From contig JAFSMW010000174.1 in assembly GCA_017447745.1 (NCBI GenBank), positions 1 to 50,268 of the forward strand: 50,268 nucleotides of DNA, in the 5' to 3' direction. Position 1 is the first letter of the stretch, and every line of letters begins with the position of its first letter. The position numbers were made by a program, and so were the translations under genes. Positions 14,544-23,713 of this stretch are shown in pieces. The DNA comes from Thermoguttaceae bacterium (GTDB lineage: Bacteria; Planctomycetota; Planctomycetia; Pirellulales; Thermoguttaceae). Below the pieces are notes generated by a model. That model saw nothing but the letters and a program-made list of their open reading frames with translations. It was not told where the DNA came from and did no database searches.

Positions 14544-17231
14544 ATGAGATTTCAAACAAAGCATTTAATTTCGTTCTTCGCGCTGGCTGTGGCGGCGGCA
14601 GGGATTTGCCAGTTTGCCGCGTCCTGCGCCTGGGCGGACGAGTCCCGTCCGAAACTGTGTAAACTCGACGTTATCGTCAACAGCGAGAACCGGCTCAACG
14701 AGGCGTTCCGCGCCTGTGACGGCAATCTGCATACGTTCTGGCATACGCGATTTGAAGCGCCCGCGGTCGACCCGCCGCACTGGATCGCTCTGGATTTGCT
14801 GGAGCCGATGACCGTCGAAGGATTCGACTATACGCCCCGGGAAGACATGACCAACGGGACGTTCGAGAACGTCAAGGTTTACGTCTGCGACGATTTGGAA
14901 AACAAGGGCGAGCCGGTCTGGACAGGCGTCGTCTATCCAAAGTACGAACAGCCTGTCAAGACGGTTAGAATCAACTTTCCCGCTCCCGCAACCGGGCGTT
15001 ACATTTTCTTTGACGTCGTCAACGCTCTGAGCAATATTCCTCGTGCGTCGGCGGCGGAAATTCAGCCGATTGTCAAGGGAAAGGTCTTTCTTCACAAAGA
15101 TATTGTCGAATTCTACGAAAGCATGGGCGTCGATTTGGGCGCGATTGTCGAAAACGGCTTGATTTCAACGCCGGTTGTCAGTCAGAGCGTTCTTTCAGCG
15201 TCGGTTCTGCCGAAGGGAAGCGTTAAGAATGCGGACGGCGTCGAGGTCGAAAATCGCTTTATGATGCACGAATGGATGCTGACGCTGCTCGACAAGGCGG
15301 AACAGCGCTGGATCGAGAATTACGAAAAGGCAAAGACGCCGGAACAGATCGCGCACTATCAAAAAGAGCGCAAGGAGTTCTTCTTTAAGCAAATCGGCGC
15401 GTTCCCGGAACGAAACGATCTCAACCCGGTTGTAACAGGAACGATTCAGAAGGAAGGGTACACGGTCGAAAAGGTTCGCTTTGAATCCCAGCCCAACTTC
15501 TGGGTAACGGCAAACCTGTTCCTGCCGGACGAAACGAAATACCCCAAGCCGTGGCCCGGCGTTCTGGTCGCCTGCGGTCATTCCGCCAACGGAAAAGGAT
15601 ACGTCAATTATCAGCGCGTTTCCGCACTGCTGGCTCTCAACGGCATGGCGGCTTTGATTTTTGACCCAATTGACCAGGGCGAACGATTCCAGTTCACCAC
15701 GCCCCGCCCGCCCATTTCCGTTCACGCTCACAACCTTCTGGGAATCGGCTCCATGGCGTTGGGTCGCAACACGAGCTGGTTTGAAATCTGGGACGGCATG
15801 CGTGGAATCGACTACCTGCAGTCGCGTCCGGAAATCGACCCGAAGTCAATCGGCGCGTGCGGGCTTTCCGGCGGCGGCACTCAGACGGCGTATTTCATGT
15901 CTCTGGACGAACGCATCGAAGTCGCCGCGTCGCTGTGCTATCTGACGTCTCTGACGGGCATGTATCGCCGCGGTCAGCCGGAATCCGACTCGGAACAGCA
16001 CGTTTTCGGTCAGCTGGAATTTGGCCTGGAACACGCCGACTACTGCATTATGCGCGGTCCCAAACCGACCATGATCGGCTGCGCGACGAAAGACTTCTTC
16101 CCCATCAAACAGACGTGGGATTCCTACCGTTACAGCAAACGCATGTTTGGGCTGCTGGGGTATCCGGAACGCATGAACCTGGCGGAGACGTTCAACGAGC
16201 ACGGGTACGACCTGACCCTGCGTCAGGCGACCGCCCGATTTTTACATCGGTTCCTCGTCGGCGGCAGCGAAGCGGTTGTCGGACCCAACAAGACCGACCC
16301 GATTGTCGAACCGGAAAGAACGCTGGAATTGTCGGAAGCCGAGTATCGTGTAACAGAAACCGGCAACGTTCAGGACATTCCCGGATCGAGAACGACGTTC
16401 GACATCAACCGGGACTACGCCAGGGAACTCACCGCCAAACGGGCGGAACTCTGGTCGCAGACGCCGGAAGACGAAATGCGAGCCAAGGTTCGTCAGCAGG
16501 CTCTATTCCGGGAATCCAAAGACCTTCCCGATCTGACCGTATTGTCGTCTGAAGACGTTCCCGAATTGACTACTGCGGCGGAAGGACAAACCCCTGCGTT
16601 GGCGACGGCGAAGAGAATCGTCTTTCAGGTCGAACCGAAACTGTATCTGACGGCTCTCTGGCTGGTTCCGCAAAACGCCGACCTGTCCAAGGCGACGCTT
16701 TTCGTCAGCGACAAGGGCAAATCCGACGGTGTCCAAATCGTCAACAGCCTCCTGGCAAGCGGCAAACCGGTTCTGACGGTTGACCTTCGCGGATACGGCG
16801 AAACGCAGCAGCTCAATCAGCGGTACTTCAACTGCCATCATTTCGGTCAGGACGGCTGGGACTGTTACTTCGCCTTTGACCTCAACAAGACCTACGTTGG
16901 ATTCCGGGCGGAAGACCTCTACTTGCTCAGCCGTTACATGAAGAAGGAACTCAAGGCGCTCGCCGTTGACTGCCTCGCGATTAACGAGGCGACCATTCCC
17001 GCTCTGCACGCGGAATTCTGCGAGCCGGAGACGTTTGACCATCTGACCGTCGTCAATACGCTTGTCAGCTGGACGAACATGGTCGAAAACGGCGGGTATT
17101 CGACAACCCCGTACGCCAGCGTCGTCCACGGCGCGTTACAGGTCTACGACCTGCCCGACCTCCGCGCCGCTCTGGAAAAATCCGGCAAACTGACCGTCTC
17201 CGGTCTGCGCTGGGAAAAGAAGCCGGAGTAA
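14544..17231 (+). CDS. Secreted alpha/beta-hydrolase (acetyl xylan esterase-like) with N-terminal discoidin domain
   Basis: This 895-residue exported protein has a signal peptide to about residue 32. A discoidin/F5-8C domain follows (about 35-180, ACDGNLHTFWHTRFE), closely like the one in the preceding haem protein. An alpha/beta-hydrolase domain lies at about 250-575. The nucleophile elbow is GLSGGG with S442, the likely catalytic His is H553 in NEHGY, and D517 in CATKDFF is a candidate acid. The fold and sequence resemble the large acetyl-xylan-esterase-type hydrolases of planctomycetes. A further region, about 640-890, looks like a second, degenerate hydrolase lobe (TVDLRGYGETQ). It would remove ester groups from plant polysaccharide beside the xylanase. 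The substrate is inferred from context. Confidence 0.8.
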   Translation: MRFQTKHLISFFALAVAAAGICQFAASCAWADESRPKLCKLDVIVNSENRLNEAFRACDGNLHTFWHTRFEAPAVDPPHWIALDLLEPMTVEGFDYTPREDMTNGTFENVKVYVCDDLENKGEPVWTGVVYPKYEQPVKTVRINFPAPATGRYIFFDVVNALSNIPRASAAEIQPIVKGKVFLHKDIVEFYESMGVDLGAIVENGLISTPVVSQSVLSASVLPKGSVKNADGVEVENRFMMHEWMLTLLDKAEQRWIENYEKAKTPEQIAHYQKERKEFFFKQIGAFPERNDLNPVVTGTIQKEGYTVEKVRFESQPNFWVTANLFLPDETKYPKPWPGVLVACGHSANGKGYVNYQRVSALLALNGMAALIFDPIDQGERFQFTTPRPPISVHAHNLLGIGSMALGRNTSWFEIWDGMRGIDYLQSRPEIDPKSIGACGLSGGGTQTAYFMSLDERIEVAASLCYLTSLTGMYRRGQPESDSEQHVFGQLEFGLEHADYCIMRGPKPTMIGCATKDFFPIKQTWDSYRYSKRMFGLLGYPERMNLAETFNEHGYDLTLRQATARFLHRFLVGGSEAVVGPNKTDPIVEPERTLELSEAEYRVTETGNVQDIPGSRTTFDINRDYARELTAKRAELWSQTPEDEMRAKVRQQALFRESKDLPDLTVLSSEDVPELTTAAEGQTPALATAKRIVFQVEPKLYLTALWLVPQNADLSKATLFVSDKGKSDGVQIVNSLLASGKPVLTVDLRGYGETQQLNQRYFNCHHFGQDGWDCYFAFDLNKTYVGFRAEDLYLLSRYMKKELKALAVDCLAINEATIPALHAEFCEPETFDHLTVVNTLVSWTNMVENGGYSTTPYASVVHGALQVYDLPDLRAALEKSGKLTVSGLRWEKKPE

Positions 17232-17521
17232 GTTCGCGAAAAATGAAAGGCGGTAACGGAGAGAGCGAAGCGAACGTAGTTACTCTTCTCTCGAAGATGG
17301 AATACCGTATTGCAGACGAATCCTCACGCACAGTTCGTAAAGTCCGTTAGGTTATCCTTAAAACTTTGTGTACTTTGTGAACTTCGCGTGAGTTTATATT
17401 CTTTTTTGATTATTTCACCCGTTATCGCTTTTCAATTTCTGAATTGAGTGTCCGATTTTATAGTAAACCGGAAACAAAACCGTAAATAATAATTACACAA
17501 ACATAAAAGAACGTCGTTATC
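17232..17521. repeat. Spacer with TGAAAGGCGGTAACGG element and TTCGCGTGA words
   Basis: A copy of the AATGAAAGGCGGTAACGGAG...CGTAGTTACTC family lies at about 17243-17320, starting 12 bp after the esterase stop. An inverted pair built from CACGCACAGTTCGTAAAG and CTTTGTGAACTTCGCGTGAG lies at about 17325-17392. The rest (17400-17521) is AT-rich and probably holds the promoter of the next gene, though I cannot name the boxes. Confidence 0.65.
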
Positions 17522-18388
17522 ATGAAAAAACTTGTTATTGTTTTAAGTCTATTGATTGTTACCGCTTTTTCAGCGATGGCGGAAGAGCCTGCTTCAACTA
17601 TTGGAAATAACGAATGGTTCAAGGGCAAAGTTGGCGTCTGTATGTACTCTTACCGTCAACTGTCGTCGAAAAACTTGAACAAATCGCTGGAGGTAGCCAG
17701 ATCAACCGGGTTTGTCTACATAGAATATTGGTCGCCGTACAAACATTCGCTTCAGGAATATCGGAGCATGGTAGAAAAACACGGGCTTATTCCCGTCAGC
17801 CACAATTTCGATTTCAATTTATGGGAAAAGAATCCGCAAAAGGCAGTCCAGGACGCTATCACATTAGGCGTTAAGTATGCAGGTACAGCGTATCTTCCTT
17901 GTAAAGGCGGACATACAGGCGCTTTGACTGAAGAAGAAGTTCGTCATCACGCTGAGGTTATAAACAGGGCGGCTAAAATGCTTGCAGAACATGGTATGAA
18001 ATTTATGCTTCACAACCACTCTCAGGAATTCGCCCCGTACAAGGACGGCAAGACCATGTTCGACCTGCTCATGGAATTGATAGACCCCGAAAATGTTGTC
18101 ATAGAATTGGATATTGCATGGGCGGTGTACCCATGGAAAGTCAATCCAGTTGATATTATCAAGAAGTATCCGAATCGGATCAAGCTCTTACACATCAGAG
18201 ACGTTACGCTCCCGCCTGACGGATCGCGCCCTTGCTCCGTTCCCGTTGGAAAAGGAGTTCTCCCGATTAAAGAAATTCTTCTAGCCGCTCAAGAAGCCGG
18301 GGTTGAGTATTATCTCATCGAAGACGATGGCAACCAGCCGCTAATAGACATTCCAGAAACAATAAAGAATATGGAAGAGATGAAATAA
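17522..18388 (+). CDS. Secreted sugar phosphate isomerase/epimerase-like TIM-barrel protein
   Basis: This 288-residue protein belongs to the xylose-isomerase-like TIM-barrel superfamily (PF01261). A Sec signal peptide (MKKLVIVLSLLIVTAFSAMA) shows it is exported. Likely metal ligands of the family are visible in the strands: YIEYW, LHNHSQEF, VIELDIAWA, LLHIRDV and YYLIEDDG. Exported members often sit with Gfo/Idh/MocA oxidoreductases and DUF1080 proteins, as here. Related enzymes epimerise keto-sugars, which would fit a 3-keto-glycoside pathway. The gene is more AT-rich than its neighbours and may have a different history. A good intrinsic terminator follows at 18409. A second, Tat-exported member is at 42888. 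Confidence 0.82.
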   Translation: MKKLVIVLSLLIVTAFSAMAEEPASTIGNNEWFKGKVGVCMYSYRQLSSKNLNKSLEVARSTGFVYIEYWSPYKHSLQEYRSMVEKHGLIPVSHNFDFNLWEKNPQKAVQDAITLGVKYAGTAYLPCKGGHTGALTEEEVRHHAEVINRAAKMLAEHGMKFMLHNHSQEFAPYKDGKTMFDLLMELIDPENVVIELDIAWAVYPWKVNPVDIIKKYPNRIKLLHIRDVTLPPDGSRPCSVPVGKGVLPIKEILLAAQEAGVEYYLIEDDGNQPLIDIPETIKNMEEMK

Positions 18389-18408
18389 ACAAGGAGTGGT
18401 ATATCGAG

Positions 18409-18440
18409 AAAAGCGGGAGAAAATTCCCGCTTTTTCTTTT
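18409..18440 (+). terminator. Intrinsic terminator of the TIM-barrel gene
   Basis: AAAAGCGGGA (18409-18418) pairs with TCCCGCTTTT (18425-18434) around a 6-base loop, then TCTTTT. It lies 20 bp after the stop codon. It shares its sequence style, including the TTTTTCTTTT tail, with the terminators at 28396 and 45522. Confidence 0.9.
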
Positions 18441-18724
18441 AGGCGGCTTCGTCCGCGACAGATATTAAGCCGCAAAGGATGCAAAGAACGCATAGTTTTT
18501 AAAGCTTCGCGAACTTTGCGTGAGGCTTTGCTTTTGTTCGCCTTCGGCGAACTGCGTAATTCCGCTCCCAATGACCGTTCCATTACCGCCTTCCATTTCT
18601 TTGCGCTCTTCGCTCGCGATCCTTTACAGGTCTTGCAATTCTCTAAATGTTGATTTATAATCAAGTTTAGTAAAAATATATTCATTTTTGAATCCCTGAC
18701 TTACTAATAAATCTCAAAGTACCC
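18441..18724. repeat. Spacer with inverted GGCGGTAATGG element and TTC-loop hairpins
   Basis: No gene is seen between 18389 and 18724. The segment holds a degenerate GCGG-cttcgt-CCGC hairpin (18443-18456), CGCAAAGGATGCAAAGAACGC / CTTCGCGAACTTTGCGTGAG words (18470-18525) and a TTCGCC-ttc-GGCGAA hairpin near 18537-18551. An inverse-orientation copy of the TGAAAGGCGGTAATGG family lies at about 18550-18605. The last 70 bp are AT-rich. Confidence 0.65.
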
Positions 18725-21700
18725 ATGAACGCAACACGACGAACGTTTTTGAAATCTGTTTTGGCGGGAGCGCAGCTGTTGGCAGCCAGTCCCTTAACGG
18801 GGCTTGTAACAGCGGAGGAACCGCAATCTGCGCCCCGTTCGATTCTGGACGATTTCCTTTCTCCCCTGCAGGAGGCAAAACCGGGCGCGTACTGGTTTTT
18901 CATGAATGGGAACATGTCCAAAGAGGGCATGGCGGCTGACCTGGCGGCGATGACCCAGGCAGGGCTGGCGCGCGCGATCCCTCTGGAAGTTACGCTGGGC
19001 GCTGTTCCGGCAGGCGTCAAGTACCTGTCGGATCAATGGCTGGACTGCTGGCGATTCGCAGCGGCTGAGGCGGAAAAGCTGGGAATCGACTTGACTCTTC
19101 CCGCTGGTCCCGGCTGGTGCGGAGCGGGCGGGTCGTGGATTGAGCCGGAAGATTCCATGCAGCATCTGCGCTGTTCCGTTACAAATGTCTCCGGACCAGG
19201 CGCGGTCGAAGTAGAGTTGCCGGTTCCCGAACCGCGAGTTCCCTATTTCGGAATGGGGTCGTTAGACAACTGTAAAGATGTGTGGGAGAATTTCTATCGC
19301 GACGTTGCCGTCGTTGCCTATCCGACTCCAAAAGAGGAATACCGTCTTGCCGACTGGGAAGAGAAAGCGCTCTTTTTTCGTCCGCCGTATTCGTCAGTCC
19401 CGGGCGTCAAGCCGTATTTGTCGCCTGTTACATCTGAAGCGCCCGCGGATGCCGTCGTCCCGTTTGACAGGATTATCGACGTCACCCGGTTTATGGACGC
19501 CAGCGGGAAGCTCCGATGGACGGTTCCGGTGGGCGACTGGACGATTCTGCGTTTGGGTCGCCGCTTGACGGGTCAGACAACGCGTCCGGCGCCGAGTTCC
19601 GGGCTGGGCTTGGAATGTGACAAGTTCGAGAAGTCCGGGTTCGATCGCCAGTATTCTGAATACCTTTCCAAAATTCTGGACTTGGGCAAGTTCTCAACGC
19701 TCCATCATGACAGCTGGGAGATGAGTTCCCAGAACTGGTCGGAGAATTTCCGCCGTCATTTTATCGACAAGCGCGGCTACGACCCGCTGCCGTGGACGCC
19801 GGTCATGTTCGGCGTTCCGGTCGAGAGCGTCGAGAAGTCCGAGCGATTTCTCTGGGATTTGCGTCGAACGGCGCAGGAACTCGTCTACGAAAACAACGTC
19901 GAGTACATGAAACGCCTCGGCGCTCAGCGCGGAATGAAGTTCTCGACGGAGGCGTACGACCTCAACCCGGCGGGCGACTTGTACCTGTTCCGCTCGGCGG
20001 ACGTCCCGATGGGGGAATTCTGGTCGCATAATTACGGGTTGAGTTCGGAGTTCAGCGTTATTGAAGCGGTTTCCAGCGGTCACACCTCCGGAAAGAAGAT
20101 TATCGGCGCAGAGGCGTTCACGTCGACCAACGACAGATGGTTTCAGTACCCGGGCGCGATGAAACAGCAAACGGACTGGGCGCTGTGTGCCGGGATTAAC
20201 CGGTTTATCTTCCATCGGATGTTCCATCAGCCGACCGACGACAATCGCCCGGGGTTCTCGCTGTCGCGTCACGGCGTTCATTGGGACAGAACGCAAACGT
20301 GGTGGAGCATGGCGAGCGCGTATCATCTTTATATCGCCCGATGTCAGGCTCTGTTGCAGCGAGGACTGCCATCGGCGGACGTTCTCTATTTGGACAGGGA
20401 AGGCGCGCCGACTGTGTTCACGCCGCCCAATTCCGCCATGTCGCTCATTTCGCTGCCCGACAGGAAGGAATACAACTTTGACGGCTGCTGTCCGGAAGTT
20501 TTGATTGAACGAGCAACGGTCAAAGACGGTCGAATCGTGTTCCCGGACGGCATGACGTATTCCGTTTTGGTTCTGCCGGATACGGAGACCATGACAGTAA
20601 CGCTTGCGGAAAAGCTGCGACAGCTTCATGACGCAGGCGCGGTTATCGTCGGGAGACGTCCGAAACAGTCGCCGTCGCTGGCGGAACTGGATCAAGACAA
20701 ACGCGTTGCTCAACTGACGGACTTCCTGCCGGAATCGCTGCCGTCGCAGTTTGAACAGGACGGCTTCAACCTCAACCAGACCATTCAAAAGGCAAAATGG
20801 ATTTGGTCTGACGGTAATTATCATCGAGTTGAACCGGGCGTCGAAAAGACGTTCGTTCGAGAGATTGAGCTTTCCAGCGAATATACAGGACAAGCCGTCG
20901 CCGCAATCGCCGCCGACAACAAATGTACGCTTGTCGTCAACGGACAAACCGTCGGGGCGTGCAGCAATTTCAAGTTTGCGGAAAAGCTCTTTGTCGGCTC
21001 GGCGTTCAAGCCGGGAAAGAACCGGATTGAAGCGCGGGTGTTCAACGGGGGCGAACAGCCGTCGCCAGCCGCGTTTATTGCTGCGATTGAAATTCTCGAC
21101 GGGGAGAAGAAAACCGTCGTTTCCGATTCCAGCTGGTCTTGCGAATCGCAGCCGGCGGCGGAGTTGGGTGCGTTCAACATGTCGCCGTGGGGACTGAGTC
21201 TCGACGCGGATTCCAAAACGTATCCCGCGTTCAGTTCAACAAAAGCGCTGTTACAAAGCAGAGGAATCGCTCCGGACTTCGAATCGACTGGGCTGGTTCG
21301 CTGGATTCATCGCATCGACGGCGCGGCGCACGTCTATTTTATCGCCAACTGTATGCCAGAGCCGCAAACGGCGTCCTGCACGTTCCGGGCGACCGGATCG
21401 TCCGTTCAGCTGTGGAACCCGTACTCCGGCAAACGCTATCGGGTTGACGACAAGCAAGAATCCAACGGACGAACGACGATTCTCGTTCCCTTCGCGCCGT
21501 CGGAAAGCTGGTTTGTCGTCTTCGAGCCGGAACCGACTCCGGACGAATCCAACCTGCCGCCGCTGTCGGGGCTGCTAAAATCAGAAACAGACAAAAACGT
21601 CAAGACGATTGAACTGTCACGCTTTAGCGTAACATTCAATCAGAACGCGGCGACGGGTCGGAACATGGAATCGGGAAAGGAAAAGACCGTCGTTTTCGAG

Positions 21701-22111
21701 ACGCCGTCGGACTGGTCGCAAAGCGACGACCCGTACATTCGCTACTATTCCGGTCAGGCGCGGTACGAAACGAGCTTCGACCACGACGCCTCGGCGCTGA
21801 GCGCGAAATCCGCCGTCTTGGACTTGGGCGCTGTCTGCGTCATGGCTCAGGTGGAACTCAACGGACAAGACCTCGGAACGCTCTGGCTGGCTCCGTGGAC
21901 AGTCGACGTTCCCGTCGCGCTGCTGCGAGAGAAGAACAACGTCCTGAAAATCACGGTCGCCAACCTGTGGTGCAACCGCCTTATCGGCGACGCCGCGTTT
22001 CCGCCTGAGCAGCGATCGACCTGGACCAGCCCCGGCGGCTTCTTCGGTCCCAACGACCCGCTTCAGCCGTCAGGACTGCTCAGCCCGGTTCAGATTCGAT
22101 TTGAGGAATAA
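18725..22111 (+). CDS. Tat-exported GH106-like alpha-L-rhamnosidase
   Basis: This 1128-residue protein has a twin-arginine signal (RRTFLKS, residues 5-11). The opening region (GAYWFFMNGNMSKEGMAADL, then LTLPAGPGWCGAGGSWI) is typical of the GH106 family and of the large planctomycete glycosyl hydrolases related to it. Central motifs include LHHDSWEMSSQNW, MKFSTEAYDL and IIGAEAFTSTNDRWFQYPG, which hold the acidic residues expected at the active site. Two jelly-roll or galactose-binding-like regions follow. The last, at about 990-1125, has VELNGQDLGTLWLAPW and NLWCNRLIGDA, as in GH106 and GH2-type sandwich domains. Action on rhamnose-containing pectin is the usual role; the exact linkage is unknown. 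No SD is visible. The large size is normal for the family. Confidence 0.82.
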   Translation: MNATRRTFLKSVLAGAQLLAASPLTGLVTAEEPQSAPRSILDDFLSPLQEAKPGAYWFFMNGNMSKEGMAADLAAMTQAGLARAIPLEVTLGAVPAGVKYLSDQWLDCWRFAAAEAEKLGIDLTLPAGPGWCGAGGSWIEPEDSMQHLRCSVTNVSGPGAVEVELPVPEPRVPYFGMGSLDNCKDVWENFYRDVAVVAYPTPKEEYRLADWEEKALFFRPPYSSVPGVKPYLSPVTSEAPADAVVPFDRIIDVTRFMDASGKLRWTVPVGDWTILRLGRRLTGQTTRPAPSSGLGLECDKFEKSGFDRQYSEYLSKILDLGKFSTLHHDSWEMSSQNWSENFRRHFIDKRGYDPLPWTPVMFGVPVESVEKSERFLWDLRRTAQELVYENNVEYMKRLGAQRGMKFSTEAYDLNPAGDLYLFRSADVPMGEFWSHNYGLSSEFSVIEAVSSGHTSGKKIIGAEAFTSTNDRWFQYPGAMKQQTDWALCAGINRFIFHRMFHQPTDDNRPGFSLSRHGVHWDRTQTWWSMASAYHLYIARCQALLQRGLPSADVLYLDREGAPTVFTPPNSAMSLISLPDRKEYNFDGCCPEVLIERATVKDGRIVFPDGMTYSVLVLPDTETMTVTLAEKLRQLHDAGAVIVGRRPKQSPSLAELDQDKRVAQLTDFLPESLPSQFEQDGFNLNQTIQKAKWIWSDGNYHRVEPGVEKTFVREIELSSEYTGQAVAAIAADNKCTLVVNGQTVGACSNFKFAEKLFVGSAFKPGKNRIEARVFNGGEQPSPAAFIAAIEILDGEKKTVVSDSSWSCESQPAAELGAFNMSPWGLSLDADSKTYPAFSSTKALLQSRGIAPDFESTGLVRWIHRIDGAAHVYFIANCMPEPQTASCTFRATGSSVQLWNPYSGKRYRVDDKQESNGRTTILVPFAPSESWFVVFEPEPTPDESNLPPLSGLLKSETDKNVKTIELSRFSVTFNQNAATGRNMESGKEKTVVFETPSDWSQSDDPYIRYYSGQARYETSFDHDASALSAKSAVLDLGAVCVMAQVELNGQDLGTLWLAPWTVDVPVALLREKNNVLKITVANLWCNRLIGDAAFPPEQRSTWTSPGGFFGPNDPLQPSGLLSPVQIRFEE

Positions 22112-22222
22112 AAATTTCTCGCCTGCTCTTGCAATTCGTTTTCGATTGTGTTAAAAATAATAGAAAGGGCATGGAGCATTGCCTCAACACGTTATCCTAC
22201 CTAAATATTAAAAGGAGTTAAA

Positions 22223-23587
22223 ATGAAGATTTCAAGACGTTCTCTTTTGAAGTCGGCGCTGGCAGGCGTTCCGATACTGGTTTCCGCCGGCGCGCTGGGT
22301 TTGGCGGACGAAGCTGCGCCCAGCGAGCGCGTTCGCGTTGGGATTATCGGGCAGGGCGGTCGCGGCCGCGGGTTCCTTCACGGCTATCTTCGCGACGCTA
22401 AAAATATCGAAATCGGCGGCGTATGCGATATTTTCGAACCCCGTCTGGCGGACGCTGCCAAGAGTTTCCCCAGCATTCCCCGGTATACAGATTTTCGCAA
22501 GATGATCGAGGAACAGAAGCTCGACGGCGTTCTGGTCGAAACTGTTACACATCAGCGCGTTTGGGTGGGAATTCAAGCCATGTTGATGGGTATGCACGTC
22601 TATATGGAAAAGCCGATGGCGCTGACGGTCAAGGAAGGTCGCGCCATGGTCAACGCAGCGCGCAAACTTAAGAAGATCGTTCAAGTGGGAACGCAGCAGC
22701 GATCCCTCCCGCTGTGCAAGTGGGCGTGCGAACAGATCGCCAACGGCGCTATCGGACAGGTCAAAACGGTTCTGGTTCCCAACTTCGTTGGACCGTATCC
22801 GTTCCCGGACGACGACCCGAAATATAATCTTGACCCGAAAGACTGCCCGGACTGGTGGAACATGTGGACAAACCAGGCGAAACTTCGCGCCTGCGTGAAA
22901 GAAGTTCAGTTCGGCTGGGCGCGCTGGGCGGACTACGACGCCGGCGGGTTGTGCTTTGGCGTCTCCGGCTGGGGCACTCATTCGTTCGACCAGATGCAAA
23001 TGGCAATCGGAACCAGCCTCACTGGCCCAACCAGAATTCGTCTGGAAGAACCTTGCACCGTTCAGGATTCCGGGAAGTATCCCAACCGCGCCTACGGCGA
23101 AGAGGAAACGGGCGTTCAGTACTACGGCATGGCTCGCGTAACAGGCCCGCGCGCCAAAATGAAGATGTGGTTCGACAACGGCGTTGAAGTCCGCTTTGAA
23201 CTCGACGGCGACCGCGGTCCCGGCTTGGGCTGCATCGTTGTCGGCGACAAAGGCAAGATGGAAATCAACCGTCACAAAGTTTCGTCCAACCCGAAGGAAA
23301 TCGCCGCGTCTCTGCCGGACGAATGCAAAAACACTCGCGACGAGACCGTATATCATGCGGAAAACTGGGCGGACTGCATCAAGACCGGCAAAACGCCCAA
23401 CGCGGACGTCGAAATTGGTCAGCGGTCAACGACCATCTGCGAACTGGTCAACATCGTTCGCGCCGCCGCTCCGGTGGGAAAAGACATCCACTGGGATCCG
23501 GTCAAAGAAGAGTTCACCGACCTGCCCGAAGGCAACAAGCTGCTTTCTCGACCGCGTCGCGAAGGCTGGGAATTGCCAGAAGTCTGA
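22223..23587 (+). CDS. Tat-exported Gfo/Idh/MocA-family oxidoreductase
   Basis: This 454-residue NAD(P)-dependent dehydrogenase family protein has a twin-arginine signal (SRRSLLKSALAG). The Rossmann motif VGIIGQGGRGRG lies at about 39-50 and the family EKP motif at residues 129-131 (MEKPMAL). The C-terminal alpha/beta substrate domain ends with the DLPEGNKLLSRPRREGWELP tail seen in planctomycete members. Export as a folded, cofactor-loaded enzyme is expected from the Tat signal. It has a strong SD (AAAAGGAG) 6 bases before the ATG. A heptamer-array element separates it from the downstream DUF1080 gene, and the two are probably co-transcribed. Some family members oxidise sugars or glycosides at C3, which would feed DUF1080 enzymes; that assignment here is inferred. 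Confidence 0.88.
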   Translation: MKISRRSLLKSALAGVPILVSAGALGLADEAAPSERVRVGIIGQGGRGRGFLHGYLRDAKNIEIGGVCDIFEPRLADAAKSFPSIPRYTDFRKMIEEQKLDGVLVETVTHQRVWVGIQAMLMGMHVYMEKPMALTVKEGRAMVNAARKLKKIVQVGTQQRSLPLCKWACEQIANGAIGQVKTVLVPNFVGPYPFPDDDPKYNLDPKDCPDWWNMWTNQAKLRACVKEVQFGWARWADYDAGGLCFGVSGWGTHSFDQMQMAIGTSLTGPTRIRLEEPCTVQDSGKYPNRAYGEEETGVQYYGMARVTGPRAKMKMWFDNGVEVRFELDGDRGPGLGCIVVGDKGKMEINRHKVSSNPKEIAASLPDECKNTRDETVYHAENWADCIKTGKTPNADVEIGQRSTTICELVNIVRAAAPVGKDIHWDPVKEEFTDLPEGNKLLSRPRREGWELPEV

Positions 23588-23701
23588 GTCAATTAGTAAT
23601 TAGTGATTAGTAATTAGTAATTAGTAATTAACGCGAAGCGTTTGTAACGCTTCGCGTCCTCTTCCAACTCCTCACTCCTCACCCCTAACTCCTAACTCAA
23701 A
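23588..23701 (+). repeat. Heptamer-array element with 12-bp core hairpin, before a DUF1080 gene
   Basis: The left arm (about 23590-23630) is five to six copies of ATTAGTA/ATTAGTG. The core is ACGCGAAGCGTT-tgt-AACGCTTCGCGT (23631-23657), a perfect 12-bp stem. The right arm (about 23665-23700) is AACTCCT/CACTCCT/CACCCCT, also of 7-bp period. The element ends 13 bp before the ATG of the DUF1080 gene. A near copy in the same orientation relative to its gene precedes the histidine kinase (25457-25557). Confidence 0.88.
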
Positions 23702-23713
23702 CAACCAACTATC

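Noticed and set aside
19694-20947. 417-codon open frame on - inside the rhamnosidase gene
   Set aside because: Antisense shadow with Arg/Val/Phe-rich nonsense composition and no domain.
22232-23356. 374-codon open frame on - inside the Gfo/Idh/MocA gene
   Set aside because: The + frame carries the Rossmann and EKP motifs; the - frame shows no family features.
23588-23701. Possible CRISPR array at the ATTAGTA repeats
   Set aside because: Units are 7 bp with no spacers and a central hairpin; no cas genes are present.
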